From positions 62,001-126,000 of the forward strand of contig JADZFD010000015.1 in NCBI GenBank assembly GCA_020850225.1: a stretch of DNA of 64,000 bases. Direction: 5' to 3'. Positions within the stretch are counted from its first letter, which is position 1, and every line of letters starts with the position of its first letter. The notes beneath the pieces were generated by a model, which had not been told where the DNA came from, did not search any database, and was given only the letters and a program-made list of their open reading frames with translations. The translations under genes and the position numbers were made by a program. Positions 27,769 to 36,242 of this stretch are shown here, piece by piece. This DNA is from Saprospiraceae bacterium (GTDB taxonomy: Bacteria > Bacteroidota > Bacteroidia > Chitinophagales > Saprospiraceae).

Positions 27769-27882
27769 AGAATTATATTTTAACTTATTGTTAATATTTA
27801 TATATATTTTTATTCAATTTATTGAAAAAATTATGATTTTTAAAAATTTTTGTATCTTTATGCATATTTAAATATGTCAATT

Positions 27883-29601
27883 ATGAAAACTAAAAATTTA
27901 ATCTTCCTGTTTTTATCAGTTTTTTATTGGATGAATGGATCAGCACAATTAAGAATCACTGAAATTTCATACAATCCACCTGAATCCGGAAACGATTCAC
28001 TTGAGTACATAGAATTGTACAATAGCGGAGCAGCAGTACTGAATCTCAGGGATTATAAATTTACCAAGGGTGTTGACCTTACATTTGATGAAATATTGAT
28101 GCAACCCAAGTCCTATCTGGTTGTTGCTGTTAATGCCGCAGCGTTTGAAAGAAACTTTAAAAAATCTGCTGTTCAGTGGACTGGAGGCGCATTGAATAAT
28201 AATGCAGAAGTTATAGCAATTGCTGATGCAGGTGGAACAGAAGTAATAGCCGTTGATTATAAAGATACACCTCCCTGGCCGGGTTTGGCTGATGGAACGG
28301 ATGGTAACGGAAGATCTATAGAATTATGTAATCCTGATGCGGATCCCAATGACGGTGCTAACTGGAAAGCCTCCGAAAATGACCTGGGATTTCAGATAAA
28401 TGGCAAACAGGTCTATGGAACACCGGGTGCTGCCAACTCTGTCAGTTGTGGTGTTACTCCCGATTACCTGGTAGAAGTATCTGATGGTGTATTCAGCCCG
28501 AAAGACATTGTGATCAATGAAGGAGAATCCGTAGGATGGAACAATCTTAAAGGAAACAATAACATTAACGGAAGTAAAAATACCTATCCCAACAATCCTG
28601 TCAGTTTCGGTAACGGTAATCCTTCAACGAATAACTGGTCATATGTTTTTACATTTGATACACCCGGATACTACGAATATCAAAGTGATCCGTCAGGGCA
28701 AAAGGGTAGTGTAACCGTCAATAAAAAGACCGTTATAGATCCATATCCTTACAGGACGATGGCAGAAGTAAAAGGTGTCAATGCTGATGGTGTTGCAGAT
28801 TCATTAGGTATCAGGTGTCTGTTGAAAGGGGTTGTGCATACAATCAATTTCAGAACTTCCGGACTTCAATTTGTTATTGTTGACGACCAGAATAAAGGGT
28901 TTGCTATTTTCAATTCCAGCAATAATTTCGGATATACAGTCAGTCCCGGTGATGCTGTAGATGTGAAAGGAAAAATAGAACAGTTCAGAGGTTTATCACA
29001 ACTTATTGTTGATTCTTTAAAGGTCGTATCAACCGGAAATCAGCTGGTAGTTGTAAAACCGGTAAATGTTTTTGAAGAGGCAGACGAATCCGGATATATC
29101 CAGATTCAAAATGTATCCTTTAAAGATCCGTCTGAATGGAAATCCGGAGGGTCAGGATTTAATGTTGTAATGACCAATGGAACGGTTGATTATAATGTCA
29201 GAATAGTGAATACCAGCGATGCTTTCAATGCTCCGATTCCTTCCGGTCAAACTTTCAATGTTACCGGTGTTTTATCACAATTTGCCGGTAGTTCAGCACC
29301 ATTTACCGATGGTTATCAGTTGCAACCCAGCTATATTACCGATTTTAAGGCATTGTCAGCAACAGAGGATGTGAAGGCTTTGGATAATATTAAAGTTTCA
29401 CCTAATCCGGTAACTCATCTTGTAAAAATAGAGTCAGCTGTTGTACCTCGAAAAATCGAAATTGTAGATTTGTCCGGATCAATAGTCCGTACATTTCTGA
29501 ATACAAATTCAGTTGATTTTAACAATATATCTTCAGGTGTTTATTTTATTCAAATACGAATAGGAGATAAAATTATTACCAAAAAAATTATAAAGTTATA
29601 A
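27883..29601 (+). CDS. T9SS surface protein: lamin-tail, cupredoxin-like and OB-fold-like domains
   Basis: The start at 27883 gives a signal peptide (MKTKNLIFLFLSVFYW ... SAQ) and a 572-residue product. Residues about 23-175 are a lamin-tail domain (LRITEISYNPPESGND, LEYIELYNSG, NLRDYKFT, SIELCNP). Residues about 190-280 resemble a cupredoxin (VEVSDGVFSPKDIVINEGESV ... FTFDTPGYYEYQSDPSG) but the positions usually holding the copper ligands His, Cys, His and Met are not conserved. Residues about 290-480 look like the OB-fold/DUF5689-type domain (LKGVVHTINFRTSGLQFVI, GDAVDVKGKIEQF). A type A T9SS sorting domain ends the protein (VSPNPVTHLVKIES ... GVYFIQIRI). Lamin-tail proteins of this kind are often extracellular nuclease accessory or surface proteins; the function here is unknown. 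Confidence 0.8.
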   Translation: MKTKNLIFLFLSVFYWMNGSAQLRITEISYNPPESGNDSLEYIELYNSGAAVLNLRDYKFTKGVDLTFDEILMQPKSYLVVAVNAAAFERNFKKSAVQWTGGALNNNAEVIAIADAGGTEVIAVDYKDTPPWPGLADGTDGNGRSIELCNPDADPNDGANWKASENDLGFQINGKQVYGTPGAANSVSCGVTPDYLVEVSDGVFSPKDIVINEGESVGWNNLKGNNNINGSKNTYPNNPVSFGNGNPSTNNWSYVFTFDTPGYYEYQSDPSGQKGSVTVNKKTVIDPYPYRTMAEVKGVNADGVADSLGIRCLLKGVVHTINFRTSGLQFVIVDDQNKGFAIFNSSNNFGYTVSPGDAVDVKGKIEQFRGLSQLIVDSLKVVSTGNQLVVVKPVNVFEEADESGYIQIQNVSFKDPSEWKSGGSGFNVVMTNGTVDYNVRIVNTSDAFNAPIPSGQTFNVTGVLSQFAGSSAPFTDGYQLQPSYITDFKALSATEDVKALDNIKVSPNPVTHLVKIESAVVPRKIEIVDLSGSIVRTFLNTNSVDFNNISSGVYFIQIRIGDKIITKKIIKL

Positions 29602-29726
29602 AAGGATTAAAAAACAGTTTTATATTAGTTACTCTAATTTTTTCTGCATTTGGTCGAAAGGAAATGCGGAAAAGTAAAACTATATTTATTTTTGAAAATT
29701 AATTTTTTAAATCAAACCATTATCGA

Positions 29727-31049
29727 ATGAACAGATTATTTTTATGTCTTTTATTTATGGGATGTTTGCATTTGGCACAAGCCCAGTTAAATAAAATAGA
29801 ATATCAGGAATTTACGTTGGACAACGGTCTGGGTGTTATTTTGCATCAGGATAAATCAACACCAATTGTGGCTGTTTCTGTGATGTATCATGTCGGATCA
29901 AAGAATGAAAATCCTGAAAAAACTGGTTTTGCCCATTTTTTTGAGCATTTACTTTTTGAAGGTTCTGCCAATATTGGCAGAGGCGAATATAGTAAATATG
30001 TAGAAAATGCAGGTGGTACGCTTAATGCCAATACTACCATGGACAGAACCTATTATTTCGAAATTTTACCTTCCAACCAGTTGGAACTTGGACTCTGGCT
30101 TGAATCAGAACGTATGTTGCAGGCCAAGGTAGAAAATGTAGGTATCGAAACGCAACGTCAGGTGGTTAAAGAGGAAAGGCGAATGCGAATAGATAACCAG
30201 CCTTATGGATCATTGCTGGAAGAAATTATGAAGCGCGCTTATACGGTTCATCCGTACAGATGGCCGGTTATTGGCTCTATGGCGCATCTGGATGCTGCTC
30301 AGGAAAGTGATTATGTAAACTTTTACAAAGATTTTTATGTACCTAATAATGCTATAGTATCCATAGCTGGAGATATTGACTATGAGCAGGCTAAGTCTCT
30401 GGTGATTAAGTATTTTGGAAGTATTCCCAAAAGCAGTAAACCTGTGTACAGACCTCATATTCAGGAACCACCACTTAAAGGTGAGATCAGGGATACTGTT
30501 TATGACAATATTCAACTACCTGCTGTGATTATGGCATATCGTATACCTGCTGCAGGTACACCGGATTACTATGCTGTTTCCATGCTTGGTACTTTATTGT
30601 CACAGGGCGAATCTTCAAGGCTACATAAGGCTATTGTCGATGAACAGCAAAAGGCGATGTTTGTCGGCAATTTTCCACTCAATACTGAAGATCCGGGTGT
30701 TTCTATTGCGTTTGGTATTTGTTCACTTGGTTCAGATGTGAAGGATGTAGAAGAATCCATTACTAAAGAAATTGATAAGATTAAAACAACAATAATATCT
30801 GATGCTGAATTTCAAAAACTGAGAAATCAGGTAGAAAATGATTTTATTACTGCTAATTCAAGAGTTGCAGGTGTAGCTGAGTCTTTGGCCAATTATAAGA
30901 TGTATTATGGCGACGCTAATCTTATCAATACAGAATTGGACAGATATCTGGCTGTTACCAAGGAGGACATTATGAATGCAGCTAAGAAGTATTATACCAC
31001 AAATAACAGAGTAGTACTGCATTATTTACCTAAAACAGCTAACCCATAA
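29727..31049 (+). CDS. M16-family zinc metallopeptidase (catalytic subunit)
   Basis: A 440-residue protein with a signal peptide (about 1-20, AQAQ). The inverted zincin motif HxxEH is intact: H70-F-F-E73-H74, with the third ligand E150 in VVKEERRMR, 76 residues later. It fits the short (one-half) M16B peptidases of about 430 residues that work as heterodimers with an inactive partner. The next gene, 48 bp downstream, is such a partner, so the two probably form a periplasmic protease. The substrates are unknown; members often clear peptides. Confidence 0.93.
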   Translation: MNRLFLCLLFMGCLHLAQAQLNKIEYQEFTLDNGLGVILHQDKSTPIVAVSVMYHVGSKNENPEKTGFAHFFEHLLFEGSANIGRGEYSKYVENAGGTLNANTTMDRTYYFEILPSNQLELGLWLESERMLQAKVENVGIETQRQVVKEERRMRIDNQPYGSLLEEIMKRAYTVHPYRWPVIGSMAHLDAAQESDYVNFYKDFYVPNNAIVSIAGDIDYEQAKSLVIKYFGSIPKSSKPVYRPHIQEPPLKGEIRDTVYDNIQLPAVIMAYRIPAAGTPDYYAVSMLGTLLSQGESSRLHKAIVDEQQKAMFVGNFPLNTEDPGVSIAFGICSLGSDVKDVEESITKEIDKIKTTIISDAEFQKLRNQVENDFITANSRVAGVAESLANYKMYYGDANLINTELDRYLAVTKEDIMNAAKKYYTTNNRVVLHYLPKTANP

Positions 31050-31097
31050 TTTAAAACGTATTATTCATCGTTAAGACTAAAGAAATATTAAAATATC

Positions 31098-33203
31098 ATG
31101 AAAAAATTAATATTCGCGTTATGCGCCATTTTTATATTTACCCAATGTTCTAAAAAAATCACATCGGACAAGTTGGCTGACAGTGCCAATGCATGGAGAA
31201 AAGCCGTACCTGCTCCTGCTCCGGCAAGAGATATCGAATTAGGTACATATTCATCCTTTGACCTGAATAACGGACTCAAAGTGATAGTCGTTGAAAACCA
31301 TAAACTACCAAGAGTATCCTATCAGCTTGCCTTCAATCATGATGCATTGGTAGAAGCAGATAAGGCTGGCTATACTTCCATAGCTGGTGACCTGATCAGT
31401 AAAGGTACAAAATCTAAGACCAAAGCGGAAATAGATGAAGCCATTGATTTTATAGGAGGTAGTTTGAATACTTCTGCCACAGGCATATATGCATCTTCTC
31501 TAAAGAAGCATTCAGACAGATTGCTGGGTGTAATGACGGATGTTTTGTTAAACCCTGCATTCAATTTGGAGGAATTCAACAAATTGAAGAAAAAAGCAGA
31601 ATCAGGGCTGGTCTCTGCCAAAACTAATCCTGAAGCTATAGCCTCCAATATAAGATCAAGAGTGAATTTTGGTCAATTTCATCCTTATGGCGAGGTGGAG
31701 ACGGACGCATCATTAAAAAATATTGAACTCAAGGATTGTGTAGATTATTATAATACATATTTCAAACCCAATAACGCTTATCTGGTCATAGTAGGGGATA
31801 TCACTCCGGATGAAGCCAGAATGCAGGCAGATAAGTATTTTAGTAGTTGGCAGAAAGGTGCAATTCCATCATTTGGAGTACCTAAAGTAATGAATCCTAG
31901 TGGCACTCAGGTAAGATTTGGTAATAAAGATGGTGCTGTACAATCCGTAATTAATATATCATATGCAGTAGACTTAACACCTGGCAGTGATGATGTCATT
32001 AAAGCTAACCTTATGAATTCAGTGCTTGGTGGTGGTATATTCAGTGGTCGGTTAATGCAAAATTTACGTGAGAAGCATGCTTATACATATGGAGCCAGGT
32101 CATCCTTATCCAGTGATAAAATCAAAGGATATTTCAATGCTTATGCGAGTGTTAGAAATGAAGTGACCGACAGTTCTGTAACTCAGTTTTTATACGAAAT
32201 GAACAGAATGGTCAATGAACCGGTTTCAGCAGCAGATTTGGCATCAGTGAAAACGACAACTGCCGGTAATTTTGGCCGTTCGTTGGAATCTCCTCAAACC
32301 ATTGCCAATTTTGCATTAAATATATTCAGATATAATCTACCTAAAGATTATTACAATCAATATCTTAAAAAGGTGGATGCTGTAACAGTTGCCGACATTC
32401 AGGCGATGGCAAAAAAATATATCAAACCCGAAAATTGCAATATAATTGTAGTGGGCAACAAAGATCAGGTAGCAGAAAATTTACTGAAATTTGATGCAGA
32501 CGGCAAGATTGATTTTTACGATGCTTACGGTAATAAAATCAAAGACGAAAAAGTTGCAATCAATGAGAATGTTACACCTGCACAGATAATAAATGATTAT
32601 CTTGAAGCATTAGGAGGTAGTAAAAAATTGGATGGTGTCAACACAGTAAGTCAATCTGCCAAAACCAGCCTTATGGGACAGGATGCTACAATGACGACAC
32701 ATCAGTCCAGGAGCGGTAAATTTGCCATGTCAATAGGTATGATGGGCATGACCGTACAAGAACAAAAATTTGATGGCAAAAAGGGCATGGTCGCTCAAAT
32801 GGGTAATAAGCAAATGATTGAAAACAGTGATGAGCTGGAAGAGATGAAAGAAGGTGCTAAATTGTTTTCACAAGCAGAATACTTAAAAAATAATGCATAT
32901 AAACTCGAACTGAAAGGTGCTGAAAATATCAATGGAGTTAGCTGTTACAAAGTTGTTATTAAGGATCCTAAAGGAGCAGAAAGTACAGAATTTTATGATA
33001 TTAAGTCGGGATTACTGATGCGTTCAGTTGAGGTTAAAGGACCTGCAACAGTTACTACAGACTATAAAAATTATAAGGCTGTAGATGGTATCATGTTTCC
33101 TTTCACTACTGAGGTGTCAGGCGCATTTCCAGTTCCATTAGTATTGGAAGTTACCTCTATAGAAGTCAATAAGACATCCGAAGATGTATTTAAAGTAGAA
33201 TAG
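31098..33203 (+). CDS. Inactive M16 partner lipoprotein with C-terminal LolA-like domain
   Basis: A 701-residue lipoprotein: lipobox FTQC with C17 after a short hydrophobic segment. Residues about 40-465 are an M16 fold, but the HxxEH region reads TSIAGDLISKG, so no zinc site remains. The conserved R/Y pair that closes on substrate is present (GRLMQNLREKHAYTYG, about residue 315-330). Residues about 500-701 (LGGSKKLDGVNTVSQSAKTS ... FYDIKSGLLMRSVEV ... IMFPFTTEV) form an extra domain resembling LolA-like/outer-membrane lipoprotein-sorting folds. It is the partner of the upstream active M16 peptidase, tethered to a membrane by lipid. Confidence 0.9.
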   Translation: MKKLIFALCAIFIFTQCSKKITSDKLADSANAWRKAVPAPAPARDIELGTYSSFDLNNGLKVIVVENHKLPRVSYQLAFNHDALVEADKAGYTSIAGDLISKGTKSKTKAEIDEAIDFIGGSLNTSATGIYASSLKKHSDRLLGVMTDVLLNPAFNLEEFNKLKKKAESGLVSAKTNPEAIASNIRSRVNFGQFHPYGEVETDASLKNIELKDCVDYYNTYFKPNNAYLVIVGDITPDEARMQADKYFSSWQKGAIPSFGVPKVMNPSGTQVRFGNKDGAVQSVINISYAVDLTPGSDDVIKANLMNSVLGGGIFSGRLMQNLREKHAYTYGARSSLSSDKIKGYFNAYASVRNEVTDSSVTQFLYEMNRMVNEPVSAADLASVKTTTAGNFGRSLESPQTIANFALNIFRYNLPKDYYNQYLKKVDAVTVADIQAMAKKYIKPENCNIIVVGNKDQVAENLLKFDADGKIDFYDAYGNKIKDEKVAINENVTPAQIINDYLEALGGSKKLDGVNTVSQSAKTSLMGQDATMTTHQSRSGKFAMSIGMMGMTVQEQKFDGKKGMVAQMGNKQMIENSDELEEMKEGAKLFSQAEYLKNNAYKLELKGAENINGVSCYKVVIKDPKGAESTEFYDIKSGLLMRSVEVKGPATVTTDYKNYKAVDGIMFPFTTEVSGAFPVPLVLEVTSIEVNKTSEDVFKVE

Positions 33204-33232
33204 GGTAGTATACATTTTTTAAATCATAAAGC

Positions 33233-33268
33233 AAAGTGGTATTTTTTTTAAAAAAATACCACTTTTTT
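33233..33268 (+). terminator. Rho-independent terminator after the M16 pair
   Basis: AAAGTGGTA-T7 pairs with A7-TACCACTTT and is followed by a T run, 29 bp after the M16 partner stop codon. The loop is very short, since the T and A tracts pair, but the GTGGTA core is clear. Confidence 0.7.
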
Positions 33269-33287
33269 GTTTGAAGCAGATATAAAA

Positions 33288-33319
33288 AAAACTCCTGAAT
33301 TTAGTAATACGGGAGTTTT
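33288..33319 (-). terminator. Terminator of the E1 alpha gene
   Basis: AAAACTCCTG pairs with CGGGAGTTTT (one T-G wobble) across a 12-nt loop, with a T tract on the reverse strand. It lies 46 bp downstream of the E1 alpha stop codon and faces the M16 terminator. Confidence 0.7.
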
Positions 33320-33365
33320 ATTTTATCTGTAGCCTGTTATATGCGGCCTTGTATTTCTATTAAGA

Positions 33366-34406
33366 TCAATCCATTATATAAGGATAATCTTTTTGCTCGT
33401 AATTGTCATCATACAACTCTGATGGTAAAGGTAGCGGTGAATTTTCAGCAAATTCCATTGCTTTATCTATTTCTTCATCTATGGCTTTGATGACAGCATC
33501 TACTTCAGCTTGAGAAGCTATATTGTTTTTTACGATTTTTGTTTGGATTAATTCTACAGGATCTTTTTCCTTGTATTCTTCCAACTCCTCTTTGGTTCTG
33601 TACTTGGCAGGGTCGGATACAGAATGTCCCCGGTACCTGTATGTCTTGATTTCAAGAAAATAGGGCCCTTTCCCTGAACGGATATGTTCTGCTGCTTTTA
33701 ACAGAGCATTGTGAACGGCTTCAGGGTCCATGCCATCAACGGGTTCGCTGGGCATATCATATCCGGATACCATTTTGTACATGTCTTCAACGTTGGATGT
33801 TCTCTTGACAGAAGTACCCATGGCATACAGATTATTTTCAACGATATATATTACTGGAAGATTCCAGGTCATAGCCATATTGAAGGATTCGTGCAGTGCG
33901 CCTTGTCTGGCAGCCCCGTCACCGAACATGGTTACGCACAGATTATCAGTACCTCTGTACTTTTCAGCAAAAGCGATTCCCGTACCAATTGGTATCTGAG
34001 CACCGACAATACCATTGCCACCAAAAAAATTATGTTCTTTGGAAAAGAAGTGCATACTGCCACCTTTTCCTTTAACACATCCGGTGGATTTACCGTATAA
34101 TTCGGCCATACATGCATCCGATGACATACCGCGTGCAAGTGCGATTCCGTGTTGTCTGTAAGCTGTGATAACCTTGTCTTCTGCTCTGATGGCTGTAGCC
34201 AACCCACCCGCGATGGCTTCCTGACCAATATAAACATGAAAAAAACCTCTGATTTTTTGTTGTGAGTAAGCGAAAAGTCCTTTTTCCTCAAATCTTCTCA
34301 CACGATACATGACTTCAAGCCACTTCATATAAGTAGCTTTGTCAATCACAGATGTAGCAACTACTTTTTTTGTTCCACTTTTCTTTTTATCTAATACTTC
34401 TGCCAT
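33366..34406 (-). CDS. pdhA: Pyruvate dehydrogenase E1 component, alpha subunit
   Basis: A 346-residue thiamine-diphosphate enzyme subunit. The ThDP motif is GDGAARQGALHESFNMAMTWN, continued by YIVENNLYAMGTS, and the phosphorylation-loop-like segment TYRYRGHSVSDPAKYRT is conserved. The alpha subunit of the alpha2-beta2 E1 decarboxylates pyruvate and passes the acetyl group to E2 lipoyl domains. No E1 beta or E2 gene is in the window: the gene stands alone between two terminators and a divergent secreted-protein gene, so its partners must be elsewhere. Confidence 0.93.
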   Translation of the reverse strand: MAEVLDKKKSGTKKVVATSVIDKATYMKWLEVMYRVRRFEEKGLFAYSQQKIRGFFHVYIGQEAIAGGLATAIRAEDKVITAYRQHGIALARGMSSDACMAELYGKSTGCVKGKGGSMHFFSKEHNFFGGNGIVGAQIPIGTGIAFAEKYRGTDNLCVTMFGDGAARQGALHESFNMAMTWNLPVIYIVENNLYAMGTSVKRTSNVEDMYKMVSGYDMPSEPVDGMDPEAVHNALLKAAEHIRSGKGPYFLEIKTYRYRGHSVSDPAKYRTKEELEEYKEKDPVELIQTKIVKNNIASQAEVDAVIKAIDEEIDKAMEFAENSPLPLPSELYDDNYEQKDYPYIMD

Positions 34407-34645
34407 AAGATATTGGTTGTTAATATATTAATGTTATATATGGTGCTTGAACTTATTAGCACGATATTAAATGAAATGGTAAAGTTAGCCAATTTTGAAG
34501 ATATAGGCTTAGGAAAAGTAAAAATATATTTTTTATTTACAGGAATTACTTTTTCAAATTATTTTTTTCAATAATTTATAATAACAAATTACAGTATAAT
34601 ACCGTTTAAGAAGATTGAACTTGTCGTAAACATAAAACTTGTAGT

Positions 34646-35155
34646 ATGGGCAGATACTTATTTGGCATAATTGTGTTATTGTATACCTTTTCTGTGTCAG
34701 CACAGAACAAACCTAAACCATTCGTTTCGAAAGATTCGTTATATAATGAAAATATAAAGAAGTCAAGACTTTACGGTGTTTATATACCCAGGGATATACC
34801 GGATGCAGTTCAGAAATTGATGGAACTTACTGAAGAAAAAGCAAGAGAGTCACTGAAGAAAATCGATGAGGAGACAGTAGCCAGAAAACTATTCTTCGGG
34901 CTTGGCAGATGGATGTCCTATAATTGGAATTTTGATGAAGGATCCCGGTTTTCACATTATCTTAGAAATAAAGGTTTATACGATACGGATGATATGGTTA
35001 CATTTATGTTAATCACTTTTCATCGCAATATCATGAATAAACCATTGGATTCTGATAATCTGTTGAAAAAAATCATTGCTGACAGGCAGAAGAAAAATGA
35101 AGAGGAAAAGAAAAAAAGGGAAACTATAATCAGTATCACTCCGAAGAAGGACTGA
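34646..35155 (+). CDS. Secreted protein resembling DUF6794
   Basis: A 169-residue protein with a signal peptide (about 1-20, SVSAQ). The middle (YIPRDIPDAVQKLMELT ... FFGLGRWMSYNWNFDEGSRFSHYLRNKG, then YDTDDMVTFMLITFHRNI) matches my recollection of the DUF6794 family, a Bacteroidota domain of unknown function. The end is a charged coiled segment (DRQKKNEEEKKKRETI). It lies 116 bp upstream of the DUF2911 gene on the same strand. The function is unknown. Confidence 0.65.
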   Translation: MGRYLFGIIVLLYTFSVSAQNKPKPFVSKDSLYNENIKKSRLYGVYIPRDIPDAVQKLMELTEEKARESLKKIDEETVARKLFFGLGRWMSYNWNFDEGSRFSHYLRNKGLYDTDDMVTFMLITFHRNIMNKPLDSDNLLKKIIADRQKKNEEEKKKRETIISITPKKD

Positions 35156-35271
35156 TACAAACCAAATTAGTGCTGCAATTAATGAACAATTCCACAATAG
35201 TATTGTCTTTATTATGAATTATTTCATTATTATTTAAAATACAATTTTTAATTTTTTCAAAATCAGGTTCA

Positions 35272-36120
35272 ATGAAAACATTTTTTAATTATTTTTCTAT
35301 TTTTGTTGCTCTTTTACTGGTATTTGATGCTCAGGCACAGATTCAGACACCTGCTGCCAGCCAAACAGCTAAATTCGAGACGACGGTTGGTCTTACTAAG
35401 GTTGCATTGGATTATTCAAGACCCGGAAAGAAAGGTAGAACAGTGTATGGTGATTTAGTACCTTTTAACACTGTATGGCGTACAGGAGCCAATAAGAACA
35501 GTATCATTACATTCAGTGATGATGTGAAAATTGGTAACTCAGACATCAAAGGTGGTTCTTATTCGATATTTACAAAACCAGGTAAAACATCATGGGAAGT
35601 TTATTTTTATGCTGACACTGAAAACTGGGGAGTTCCTGCTAAATGGGATGATGCCAAAGTAGTAGCAAAAGTTACTGCTACTCCATATACTATTCCGGTT
35701 ACTGAAACATTTACCTTAGGTATCAATAATGTTACCAATGACGGATGTACGCTGGATATATTATGGGATAATACAGGTGTTAGTGTAAATATTGATGCAC
35801 TTACAGACAAAAAAGTACTGAACAGTATTAATAAAGTAATGTCTGGCCCTTCAGCCGGAGATTATTATAATGCTGCAAGATACTACAGAGAATCCAAAAA
35901 AGACCTTAAGCAGGCATTGGCATGGATGAATAAGTCTATTGAAATGGGTAATGATATGTTCTATATCTTACGTCAGAAATCCTTAATTGAAGCAGATATG
36001 GGGAATTATAAAGATGCCATAGCTACAGCTAAACTATCATTGCAAAAATCAAAAGAAGCAGGTAGTAATGATTATATCAAGATGAATAACGATTCAATAG
36101 AGATGTGGTCTAAAAAGTAG
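35272..36120 (+). CDS. DUF2911-family secreted protein with TPR-like tail
   Basis: A 282-residue protein with a signal peptide (about 1-22, DAQAQ). Residues about 25-170 are DUF2911 (TVGLTKVALDYSRPGKKGR, LVPFNTVWRTGANKNSIITF, KGGSYSIFTKPGKTSWEVYF), a domain frequent and uncharacterised in Bacteroidota. Residues about 190-275 form TPR-like helical pairs (YNAARYYRESKKDLKQAL, ALAWMNKSIEMGND, IEADMGNYKDAI). It is probably periplasmic. A strong terminator follows. Confidence 0.85.
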   Translation: MKTFFNYFSIFVALLLVFDAQAQIQTPAASQTAKFETTVGLTKVALDYSRPGKKGRTVYGDLVPFNTVWRTGANKNSIITFSDDVKIGNSDIKGGSYSIFTKPGKTSWEVYFYADTENWGVPAKWDDAKVVAKVTATPYTIPVTETFTLGINNVTNDGCTLDILWDNTGVSVNIDALTDKKVLNSINKVMSGPSAGDYYNAARYYRESKKDLKQALAWMNKSIEMGNDMFYILRQKSLIEADMGNYKDAIATAKLSLQKSKEAGSNDYIKMNNDSIEMWSKK

Positions 36121-36161
36121 TCCTGTTAATAATTTAGCACATTTTATTTTATAATAACATT

Positions 36162-36199
36162 AGGAGAAACCTGTTCTATTACAGTGTTTCTCCTTTTTT
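36162..36199 (+). terminator. Rho-independent terminator of the DUF2911 gene
   Basis: AGGAGAAAC pairs with GTTTCTCCT, with an inner CTGT/ACAG pair and loop TCTATT, followed by TTTTTTG. It lies 41 bp after the stop codon. Confidence 0.8.
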
Positions 36200-36242
36200 G
36201 TTTATCTTGGTGCCCGATTAGGATAATAGAAACAAATTATCA

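Noticed and set aside
33711..34100. Forward frame inside the E1 alpha gene
   Set aside because: Antisense to conserved ThDP-binding codons, no homology and no promoter.
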